Assembly (NCBI RefSeq): GCF_002909235.1
Contig: NZ_PHQQ01000027.1
Location: forward strand, 1-64,000
Source of the DNA: Arenibacter catalasegens
Lineage (GTDB): Bacteria > Bacteroidota > Bacteroidia > Flavobacteriales > Flavobacteriaceae
Length of the DNA: 64,000 bases
Reading direction: 5' to 3'
The notes below the pieces were generated by a model, which saw only the letters and a list, made by a program, of their open reading frames with translations, did not search any database and was not told the DNA's origin. The position numbers and the translations under genes were made by a program. How positions within the stretch are numbered: position 1 is the stretch's first letter; each line of letters starts with the position of its first letter. This document shows positions 29,260-37,661 of this stretch, piece after piece.

Positions 29260-30925
29260 ATGTCACCATCGATAATAGCATTTTTGGCGGTCGTTCCGAT
29301 CTTAACGGCCGCAGTTCTTTTAGTGGGATTTAGAACCCCGGCCAAAATAGCCATGCCCATTTCCTTTTTGGTCACTGTCCTTGTCGCCTTTACGGCTTGG
29401 GATATTGCCATCATCGATATTTTGGCCTCCAGTATCCAAGGGCTGTTCATCACCTTTGACATTCTGTATATTGTATTTGGAGCTATTGTCCTCTTGAACC
29501 TGCTTAAATATTCAACCGCACTCCGGGCGATACGCAAAGGTTTTGCCGATATATGAGGATCGAAGAGTACAGGTCGTCATCATTGCTTGGTTGTTCGGTT
29601 CCTTTATCGAAGGGGCCGCCGGGTTTGGAACGCCCGCTGCAATTGTGGCACCCCTATTGGTGGGGATGGGATTTCCTGCATTTTGTGCCGTAATGTTGGG
29701 CATGATGGTGCAGAGTACAGCGGTATCCTTTGGAGCAGTGGGTACCCCTATTTTGGTTGGTGTAAGTGGGGGTATCCAAAGTCCCGAATTCACTGCCGAG
29801 CTAGCTGCGTCAGGACTTGAACTTTCCGATTACATACAGATGGTAACCTCCCAAGTAGTTCTCCTACACGGAATAACCGGAACCCTTATGCCCACTCTCA
29901 TGGTCTGCATGATGACCCGCTTTTTTGGAAAGAACAAGTCTTGGAAAGAAGGGCTTCGGATACTGCCCTTTACCATTTTCGGTGGACTTGCGTTTACAGT
30001 GCCCTATGTGCTTACAGGCCTATTTTTGGGACCCGAGTTTCCGTCAATGCTCGGCGCATTGGTAGCCATACCTATAGTGGTATTCGCAGCAAAACGCGGC
30101 TTCCTGGTGCCCAAGAAAACCTGGGACTTCGACAAGGAAAAGAATTGGCCTTCCGTTTGGTTTGGTACCTTGAACGTAAAATTGAACGGTGATAAAGAAG
30201 AAAAAAGAATGCCCTTGGTCAAGGCATGGTTACCTTATCTCATTATGGCCGCCTTATTGGTAATTTCCCGACTTCCACAATTACCTATAAAAGCGTGGCT
30301 TACAGATATCAAGATAGCGTGGACCGGAATATTAGGCACCTCCATATCCGCCTCCAGCAGCCCACTATATTTGCCCGGAACCATTTTGCTCTTGGCGGGC
30401 ATAATTACCATTTGGCTACATAAAATGAAATCGGGCAAGGTCAGGATTGCTTTTAAAGACAGTGCAAAAATGTTGTTGGGTGCAGGGTTTGTACTCATTT
30501 TCACGGTGCCCATGGTCCGCATCTATATCAATTCTGGTTTAAACCCATCAGGCCTTCCCGGCATGCCCATAGCCATGGCAGAATGGGTGGCCGGTAATGT
30601 GGGCGACATATATCCGTTGTTCGCCCCTTCAATAGGTGCCTTGGGAGCCTTTATTGCAGGTAGTAATACAGTGAGCAACCTTATGTTCACCCTGTTCCAA
30701 TACGGGGTGGCCATAAAACTGGCGATGCCTTCTTTTATTGTGGTAGCACTTCAGGCAACGGGCGCGGCGGCCGGCAATATGATAGCGATCCATAACGTTG
30801 TGGCCGCTTCGGCTACCGTAGGCTTTCTCGGTAAGGAAGGTATGGTACTTAGAAAGACCATAATACCGACCCTATATTATTTATTGGTTGTGGGACTTTT
30901 AGGTCTTATATTTATTTTCTATTAA
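29260..30925 (+). pseudogene. lctP: L-lactate/glycolate permease (LctP family), frameshifted
   Basis: LctP carriers import lactate or glycolate with protons. The first segment (29260-29556, 98 aa, from MSPSIIAFLAVVPIL) ends with RKGFADI and a TGA at 29554-29556. The rest (from GAG at 29555, EDRRVQVVIIAWLFGSFIEG to 30925) continues in the +1 frame with no other defect. Together they give about 555 residues, a normal family length, with FGTPAA and the closing GAAAGNMIAIHNVVAASATVG stretch. One extra base, or two missing in an expected 'DISEDRR', explains the break. Recent mutation, assembly error and programmed shift are all possible. The downstream genes are intact. Confidence 0.85.
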
Positions 30926-30935
30926 TTTCATTACT

Positions 30936-33803
30936 ATGAAAAATATATTCGATGGCTTACGGGATTCGATCCAAGGGGAAGTGCTAACGGACAACTACTC
31001 CTTGGGCATGTACGCCACCGATGCCAGCATCTACCAGATTAAACCCCTTGCAGTTGTTTTGCCAAGGGATTCCGAGGATGTAAAAAAAGCCGTTGCCGTG
31101 GCCTACGAAAACAAAATAACGATACTTCCTCGTGGCGCCGGTACCAGTCTGGCGGGGCAAACGGTTGGTGAATCCATGATACTGGATTTTTCAAAACACA
31201 TGAACAGCTTGTTGGAAATAAACGAAGCTGAAAAATGGGTGCGGGTACAACCTGGTATGGTCAGGGACAATCTAAACGAGGTCTTAAAGCCCTATGGCCT
31301 GCATTTTGCCCCAGATCCCGCAACCAGCAGTAGAGCAAACGTAGGGGGAATGGTCGGCAACAATTCTTCAGGAACCAAAAGTATATTATATGGTAAAACC
31401 GTAGACCATGTTCTTGAAGCTTCCGTACTATTGGCAGATGGCACCCAATTGCACCTAAAGAACTGTCCACCAGTGGAATATTCGGAAAAGGCCTCGCAAA
31501 CGGATAGGGAAGGTGAAATTTATGCCTCCTTTAAAAAACTGATACATACCCATTCCGAAGAGATTAAAGAACGTTTTCCTAAAGTAATGCGCAGGGTCGG
31601 CGGTTATAATTTGGATGAATTCACCTATACCGACCAATGGAATTTGGGCAAATTGATATGTGGCAGCGAAGGCACCTTGGCAACAACATTAGAGCTGAAA
31701 CTAAATTTAACGGATCTGCCCACGCATAGGTCAGTCTGTGTCGTACATTTTACAGAAGTCTTGGAAGCCATTTCCGCGGTGGAATCCATGTTACCCTACA
31801 CCCCTTCGGCCATTGAAATATTGGATAAGACCGTAATCGATCTAAGCCGGCAAAATTTAACTACCAAACATCATTGCCATTTTATAGAAGAGAATCCCGC
31901 TGCAATATTGATCGTAGAATTTTACGGGGATACCATGGAAGATGTGATGGACAGACCCAGGCGCATGATCGCCCAATTAAAGGACAATGACGTTGGATAT
32001 GCCTACCCGCTTTTTCCGGAAGGGCAGGCCTATGAAGATGTATGGGTTATCCGCAAAAAGGGATTGGGACTCATGTTGGGCATCAAAGGAAACAAAAAAC
32101 CACTGGCCTTTATCGAGGATGCGGGAATACCCTCTAAACATTTACCGGAATATATCGCCCAAGTTTTGAAGGTTTGTGAAAAACATGGCACAAAGGCAGC
32201 CATGTATGCCCATGCCAGCGTGGGCGTAATCCACGTACGTCCCATATTGGACCTAAGACTGGCCGAGGACATTGAGCGATTGAAGGCTATTACCGAAGAT
32301 ACTTTTGAACTAGTGATGAAATACAAAGGATCATGGAGCGGGGAGCATGGCGATGGACTAGTACGAAGTGCCTATAACAAACGCTTCTTCGGAGAAACCC
32401 TGTACGGGGCCTTTTTGGAAATAAAAAAACTTTTTGACCCCAATAACCTGATGAACCCAGGTAAAATTGTAGAGGCACAGTCCATAGAACACAATTTACG
32501 CTATGGTACGGGGTATAAAGATCAGACTGTAAAAACCGAATATCAATATAAGACCGAAGAGGGTTTTGCTGCTTCGGTACATATGTGCACCGGGGTTGGG
32601 GAATGCCGAAAAATACTTGGGGGAACCATGTGTCCCAGTTTTAAGGCCACCAGGGAGGAGGAACATTCCACCCGTGGCAGGGCCAATGCACTTCGATTGG
32701 CCATGTCCAACCAATTGGGACCGGAGGGCCTGGCCAGCCAACGCCTTCACGAGGTCATGGATCTCTGCCTGTCCTGTAAGGCCTGTAAATCTGAATGTCC
32801 CAGCAATGTGGATATGGCAAAAATGAAAAGTGATTCCCTTCAAATGTACTATGATGAGCATGGCATCACCTTTAGGGATAAATTGATACGCGAATCGGCT
32901 AAAGCAGCTGGGAATATCTCTGGGTGGAAGGCCGGTATGGTAAATACCCTTCAAAGGAGTATTCTATTCCGTTCGCTGTTGGAACGTACCGCAAAATTCG
33001 ACAAGCGAAGGACCTTGCCCGATTTTACAAAAGAACCGTTTTATAAATGGTTTGCCAAACACGCACATAAAACCAACATGGGCGATAAAAAAGTGGTGCT
33101 GTTCGCGGATACCTATCTTAATTATCACGAGCCACAGATTGGCATCTCCGCCCTGCAACTTTTAAATTCCTGCGGCTATGAGGTTATTTTAGCTAATGTA
33201 GGTTGCTGTCAAAGACCAAAAATATCTCATGGCTTTTTAAGGGATGCGAAAAAAGAAGGGGCCAAAACCATAGCAGGCTTAAAGCCATTTTTAGATCAAG
33301 GTTTAAAAGTGCTGGTTTGCGAACCTAGTTGTGCTTCTGCATTAAACGATGACTTACCAGATTTAATTGCCGACCAAGACATAGCCGATCAATTAAAAAA
33401 TGGCGTTATGATGATCGACGTTTTTCTAGCCGATGAATACGAAAAGGGATCTTTGGAGGTCCATTTCGAATCCGCTTCAGAAGGTATTGCCATTCACGGA
33501 CATTGTCATCAAAAAGCTTTGTATGGCACAAATGCTATGAAATCTTTATTAAGGAATTCCAAGAATGTCACAGAGATTCCATCAGGGTGTTGCGGAATGG
33601 CGGGTTCTTTTGGATACGAAAAGGAGCATTATAATTTATCCAAAAAGATTGGGGAGGAAATTCTATTTCCGGCGGTAGAAAAACTGCAAAAAGACCATAA
33701 AATCGTGGCCTGCGGATTCAGCTGCCGTCACCAAATACAGCATTTTACAAGCACAAGGCCCATACATTTTGTGGAGGCCATTAGAGCCGTAAAAAATAAT
33801 TGA
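30936..33803 (+). CDS. FAD and Fe-S 2-hydroxyacid dehydrogenase (D-lactate/glycolate oxidase, GlcD-GlcF-type fusion)
   Basis: This 955-residue enzyme starts 11 bp after the permease gene. The N-terminal FAD-binding type 4 domain contains LPRGAGTSLAGQTVGE, PDPATSSRANVGGMVGNNSSG and an oxidase C-domain ending SGEHGDGLVRS with FDPNNLMNPGK. The C-terminal part has two 4Fe-4S sites (CTGVGECRK..MCPS; CLSCKACKSECPS) and two CCG domains (NVGCCQRPKISHGF; GHCHQKALYG plus GCCGMAGSFGYEKEHYN). Such fusions oxidise D-lactate or glycolate and pass electrons to quinone at the membrane. Substrate preference is uncertain; the aminotransferase next door favours glycolate. Confidence 0.9.
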   Translation: MKNIFDGLRDSIQGEVLTDNYSLGMYATDASIYQIKPLAVVLPRDSEDVKKAVAVAYENKITILPRGAGTSLAGQTVGESMILDFSKHMNSLLEINEAEKWVRVQPGMVRDNLNEVLKPYGLHFAPDPATSSRANVGGMVGNNSSGTKSILYGKTVDHVLEASVLLADGTQLHLKNCPPVEYSEKASQTDREGEIYASFKKLIHTHSEEIKERFPKVMRRVGGYNLDEFTYTDQWNLGKLICGSEGTLATTLELKLNLTDLPTHRSVCVVHFTEVLEAISAVESMLPYTPSAIEILDKTVIDLSRQNLTTKHHCHFIEENPAAILIVEFYGDTMEDVMDRPRRMIAQLKDNDVGYAYPLFPEGQAYEDVWVIRKKGLGLMLGIKGNKKPLAFIEDAGIPSKHLPEYIAQVLKVCEKHGTKAAMYAHASVGVIHVRPILDLRLAEDIERLKAITEDTFELVMKYKGSWSGEHGDGLVRSAYNKRFFGETLYGAFLEIKKLFDPNNLMNPGKIVEAQSIEHNLRYGTGYKDQTVKTEYQYKTEEGFAASVHMCTGVGECRKILGGTMCPSFKATREEEHSTRGRANALRLAMSNQLGPEGLASQRLHEVMDLCLSCKACKSECPSNVDMAKMKSDSLQMYYDEHGITFRDKLIRESAKAAGNISGWKAGMVNTLQRSILFRSLLERTAKFDKRRTLPDFTKEPFYKWFAKHAHKTNMGDKKVVLFADTYLNYHEPQIGISALQLLNSCGYEVILANVGCCQRPKISHGFLRDAKKEGAKTIAGLKPFLDQGLKVLVCEPSCASALNDDLPDLIADQDIADQLKNGVMMIDVFLADEYEKGSLEVHFESASEGIAIHGHCHQKALYGTNAMKSLLRNSKNVTEIPSGCCGMAGSFGYEKEHYNLSKKIGEEILFPAVEKLQKDHKIVACGFSCRHQIQHFTSTRPIHFVEAIRAVKNN

Positions 33804-33850
33804 TTTAATTTAAAAATATTTTTAAAACCATCCATATAAAAAATACAATA

Positions 33851-34963
33851 ATGGCAAAAATTGATGAAATGAAAACAAGCACTAGGATCTTGATGGGTCC
33901 TGGGCCAAGTGACGTACATCCTCGGGTATTAAGGGCAATGGCCACGCCTTTGGTAGGGCATTTAGATCCCGAATTTTTAGTAGTGATGGACGATATCAAG
34001 TTTATGGTACAGGAGACCCTGAAGACCAAGAACGAACTTACCTTTGTGGTCTCGGCTCCTGGAAGTGCCGGGATGGAAACCTGTTTGGTGAACTTGCTGG
34101 AACCTGGCGATGAGGCCGTAATCTGTATCAATGGAGTTTTCGGTACCCGTTTGGCCGATATTGCAGAACGTTGCGGTGCAAAAGTGATCAAGGTTGAAGC
34201 TGATTGGGGGAAAACTATTGATCCCAAAGCCGTAAAAAAAGCCTTGGCAAGTTGTAATCCCAAATTATTGGCCATTGTACATGCCGAAACTTCAACAGGC
34301 GTTTTACAACCTTTGGAGGAAATTAGTAAACTAACGAAAAATGCAGGTGCCTTGTTGGTTGTGGATGCTGTAACCTCATATTGCGGAACCCATTTAAAAG
34401 TGGATGAATGGGGAATAGATGCCCTATATTCCGGGAGTCAAAAATGTTTAAGTGCCCCTCCTGGCCTATCACCTGTTACCTTTAGTCAGGCAGCGATAGA
34501 TGTCCTTGACCGTAGGAAGACCAAAGTGCAGAGTTGGTTTTTAGATCTTACCTTGGTCAAGAATTACTGGGCCGGTGCTAAAAGGGCCTATCATCATACA
34601 GCCCCCATTTCGGCCATGTATGCCATGCGCGAAGCCCTGCGAATCGTCATGGAAGAGGGCTTGGAAAATCGTTTTGCACGTCATCAAAAAAATCATGAGC
34701 TACTGCGGGATGGACTCGAAAGCCTAGGTTTTGAATTTCTGGTGGAAAAACAACACCGACTCCCTATGTTAAATGCCGTACGGATTCCTGAAGGCGTGAA
34801 TGATGTGGAGGTTAGAAAGCAGTTGCTTGAAAAGTACAATATTGAGATCGGTGGCGGCCTGGGGCCATTTGCTGGAAAAATATGGCGAATTGGACTAATG
34901 GGTGAAAGCTCTAATGCCAATCATGTGAATATGTTATTGGCGGCATTGAAAGATGTAATGTGA
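33851..34963 (+). CDS. Class V aminotransferase, alanine-glyoxylate / serine-pyruvate type
   Basis: This 370-residue PLP enzyme opens with ILMGPGPSDVHPRVLRAMA and contains HAETSTGVLQPLEEI, VVDAVTSYCG and the PLP lysine K198 in YSGSQKCLSAPPG. The C-terminal IGGGLGPFAGKIWRIGLMGESS is typical of alanine-glyoxylate aminotransferases. It probably converts glyoxylate to glycine using alanine or serine. It lies 47 bp after the 2-hydroxyacid dehydrogenase gene in the same operon, which supports a route glycolate to glyoxylate to glycine. Confidence 0.9.
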   Translation: MAKIDEMKTSTRILMGPGPSDVHPRVLRAMATPLVGHLDPEFLVVMDDIKFMVQETLKTKNELTFVVSAPGSAGMETCLVNLLEPGDEAVICINGVFGTRLADIAERCGAKVIKVEADWGKTIDPKAVKKALASCNPKLLAIVHAETSTGVLQPLEEISKLTKNAGALLVVDAVTSYCGTHLKVDEWGIDALYSGSQKCLSAPPGLSPVTFSQAAIDVLDRRKTKVQSWFLDLTLVKNYWAGAKRAYHHTAPISAMYAMREALRIVMEEGLENRFARHQKNHELLRDGLESLGFEFLVEKQHRLPMLNAVRIPEGVNDVEVRKQLLEKYNIEIGGGLGPFAGKIWRIGLMGESSNANHVNMLLAALKDVM

Positions 34964-34999
34964 AATAGCAATTAGAAAACGAAGACTGAATTTATCGGA

Positions 35000-35090
35000 T
35001 TAAACTTCTATAAATTTAATAATGCTTATTTAATAGGCCGTCGAGACCTCAATTTAAAATATAACTGCCTTAAAACTCTCGACTACGGTA
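35000..35090 (-). repeat. Dispersed repeat R1, copy 3 (inverted)
   Basis: Read on the minus strand: GTAGTCGAG, then AAATTGAGGTCTCGACGGC, then the 29-bp core (35036-35008) and AGAAGTTTAAT. The order and spacing match copy 2. It lies in the 682-bp gap 34964-35645, which holds R1, a hairpin and R2 but no gene. Confidence 0.7.
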
Positions 35091-35175
35091 CCTATGAAGT
35101 AATAGCCATAAGTCACAATGCTCAAGAAATAACCTCGTGGGCAAAAATAGACAGGCAATGATGATAGCTGGGGCT

Positions 35176-35197
35176 CCTTCCCTTAGATAAGGGAAGG
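35176..35197. repeat. Short REP-like hairpin
   Basis: Perfect 9-bp arms CCTTCCCTT (35176-35184) and AAGGGAAGG (35189-35197) surround AGAT. A second imperfect palindrome, CTCAGCTAGCTGCGGAG, follows. No T run is present, so it is not an ordinary terminator. It may belong to the neighbouring R2 block. Confidence 0.55.
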
Positions 35198-35304
35198 TGG
35201 ATCCTCAGCTAGCTGCGGAGGAGACGGAAGGGATTGACAGCCCATGTCCTCGGGGAGGTGACAATAGATTGGGGATAGGTTTAGGGTGCGGGATTTCCAA
35301 CTCC

Positions 35305-35527
35305 CCTTTCTTTCACGCCAAATGGCGCAAAATTCATTCCCCTCTACGTTCCAAGAGGGGAGCCAATAGTTTTAGCATACAAAAGGAGTTCTTTCCCAAT
35401 AGTTCATGACTCCGCTCGACCGGACACGGCAGTCACTTCGACATGAGCCCTTTTTCGGGCGATTGAGAAGTCACACATATTTGGTCAGAGCGACTTGTGT
35501 GATTTCTCATATTCATTCGAAATGACT
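35305..35527. repeat. Dispersed repeat R2, copy B, with stem-loop
   Basis: This is the counterpart of 1937-2157: GGCGCAAAATTCATTCCCCT, AGAGGGGAGCC, TCACTTCGACA and a 3' stem-loop with arms GAGAAGTCACACA (35465-35477) and TGTGTGATTTCTC (35496-35508), then ATATTCATTCGAAATGACT. The arms pair with one mismatch, and the loop differs from copy A, so the structure is better kept than the loop. Confidence 0.7.
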
Positions 35528-35645
35528 CCTACTTCCTTTTAACTTTTATCTGCCAACTCCTTACTGACTCCTATTTCGACTCCACCAAGTCTGGCGATAG
35601 GCAGGTTCCATGAGACAGAAACACAACAATTTGATCATTAACCAA

Positions 35646-37541
35646 TTAATTCCCACTAGCCCCATATTCGGGTACATCTGATAGTGTTTCCATAAAGGAA
35701 ATAATATCTTCAATTTCTTGCTGGGACAGTTCTAAGGGTGCTTCGGGCAGCGTTTGGTTTTCCACCTCCAAACCCATCCCAGCGCCTCCGCCCAGGTTGT
35801 AAAACGCCAAAACATCTTCCAAGCTACCAAATAAACCATTGTGCATGTAGGGTGCTGTTAAGGCTATATTTCTGACAGTAACCGTTTTGAACGAATTTTT
35901 AAAAAAAGGATGATTGTCCATTTTTAGACCATTGCCAAGGCGTCCCATATCCGTATCCAACTTTGGGGCAATGGAATCAAAGCCCTGGGAAATGCCCAAA
36001 ACCTCCGATTCCGATTCTAGATAAAAAGGAGGAATGGTACCATTGAACACCGGTGCAAAATGACAACTTCCGCAGGCCGCTTTACCCATAAACAAATTAA
36101 ATCCCCTTTTGGCATTCTCGGGATACTCCTTTGTTTCGTTACGCACAAATTTATCAAACGGACTATTGAAGGATTTTAAAGAGTTTACATAGGCCGCAAT
36201 GGCATTACTAATAGAACGCTGATTAATATCCTCTTTATCAATACCGCCATAAGCCTTTTTAAATAGTTTATTATAGACAGCATTCTTATTGAGTTTACCA
36301 ATAATCGCATCAAAATCGGTATTGAACTCCAAATCGTTATCTATGACGTGTACCACTTGTTTTTCAAGATCAAATGCGCGCATGTCCCAAAAATAACGTG
36401 TGGAATAGCCTGCATCCATCAAAGTTGGGGCATTTCTTGCCGTAAAAACACCTTTTTGATTGGATACACTTTTAGGCAAACCATCGGAAAAACCTTTATT
36501 TGGGTTATGACAACTTATACAGGCCATGACATTGTCCTTGGAAAGCTGTGGATCCCGGAACAACAATTTACCCAACGCTATAGTCTTAGGGTTATCCAAA
36601 GGCAGGTAAACCAGTTCTGAATAAAAATCCGTATTCAGAAAATCAATGTCGAATATATTCCTGGCCCGATAGTTTTGGGCATGCTTTTTATAAGGCTCTA
36701 GCGCAATGTTATTTACATTTTGAAATTCCAACAAGGCCGCATACAAGGGGTTGACCACTTCCTTTAAAAATGCCAACCTATCAAAATCATTAAAAGCGGT
36801 ATTGGCATTTAATATTTTCCTGCCCTTGGCAAAGTGTTTTTTAATGGCTTCAAATTCAGCCTTGGCTTCAGGGGAAATACCTGATTCAAAATATAAAAAT
36901 GTGGTTGCCATGCTTTGCCAACTCACATAACTTTCTTTCAAACCATTAACAGAACCTGGAGTATCATATCCTGTTACCCCCAAGGTAAAAATCCTAACAA
37001 TACCGGACCGGATACACTCTATAATCTGGCTCGACTTTAAATGAATAGGCAAATGTATTTTTGCAATAAAATCTACCCGCTCCTTAAGTCCGTTGGCCAA
37101 TACTTTTATGTGCTGCAAATTTTCATTTGAAGCTTCCCCATAAACAGCTTCATCCAACGCCTGTAAGCCGCCAGGTGCAATAACCTTTTCGGCTTCAAAA
37201 TATTCGCTTACCTTAGGCAAAGGCGCTCCATTGATATAAGTACCATTGTAGAAGGTTTGGTAATAATCAAAAATAAATTCGATCTCCTTATAGACCAACC
37301 TAGTTTTTTCAACCTGCCTTTTCAGCGACTCCCATTCGTTCACAGAGGATGCATTATTGGCAAGGGCGACCAATGAATCCACCTCATTTTGAAACTTGTG
37401 AAAATTGGCCGCATATAGTGCTGCTACTTTTTCTGGAATAGTATCCTTTTGATAGGTATTGGCTGTCTTCCTCCCGGACAACATCAACAGACAAATAAAA
37501 ATAGACCCCAATAAAATGCTTGTCTTCTTCATTTTCAACAA
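35646..37541 (-). CDS. Di-haem cytochrome c peroxidase with imelysin-like N-terminal region
   Basis: This 631-residue exported protein reduces peroxide or relays electrons in the periplasm. Two haem c sites are clear: C341-I-S-C344-H345 and C490-G-S-C493-H494, with family motifs GKLLFRDPQLS, FTARNAPTLMDAGY and NIALTAPYMHNGLFG. The ~300 residues before the first haem are all-helical and resemble an imelysin-like domain. The leader ends LLMLSGRKT: the lipobox position that would normally hold Cys is Arg, so either the lipid anchor is lost or signal peptidase I cuts elsewhere. Start could also be the Met three codons in. It lies 120 bp after the metallophosphatase gene, same strand. Confidence 0.88.
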   Translation of the reverse strand: MLKMKKTSILLGSIFICLLMLSGRKTANTYQKDTIPEKVAALYAANFHKFQNEVDSLVALANNASSVNEWESLKRQVEKTRLVYKEIEFIFDYYQTFYNGTYINGAPLPKVSEYFEAEKVIAPGGLQALDEAVYGEASNENLQHIKVLANGLKERVDFIAKIHLPIHLKSSQIIECIRSGIVRIFTLGVTGYDTPGSVNGLKESYVSWQSMATTFLYFESGISPEAKAEFEAIKKHFAKGRKILNANTAFNDFDRLAFLKEVVNPLYAALLEFQNVNNIALEPYKKHAQNYRARNIFDIDFLNTDFYSELVYLPLDNPKTIALGKLLFRDPQLSKDNVMACISCHNPNKGFSDGLPKSVSNQKGVFTARNAPTLMDAGYSTRYFWDMRAFDLEKQVVHVIDNDLEFNTDFDAIIGKLNKNAVYNKLFKKAYGGIDKEDINQRSISNAIAAYVNSLKSFNSPFDKFVRNETKEYPENAKRGFNLFMGKAACGSCHFAPVFNGTIPPFYLESESEVLGISQGFDSIAPKLDTDMGRLGNGLKMDNHPFFKNSFKTVTVRNIALTAPYMHNGLFGSLEDVLAFYNLGGGAGMGLEVENQTLPEAPLELSQQEIEDIISFMETLSDVPEYGASGN

Positions 37542-37661
37542 CCGCTTTCCACCATTTTATGGGCTATTATACTACCTCTATCATTGCTTTCCCACTTTGG
37601 GCAAATCCATTCAAGTGGATACTATTGAATATTCATTTTAGAAAGAACCTTTTTGGCCAAA

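Noticed and set aside
35197-35409. 70-residue frame on the plus strand
   Set aside because: It lies in the hairpin and R2 repeat region and has no protein-like features.
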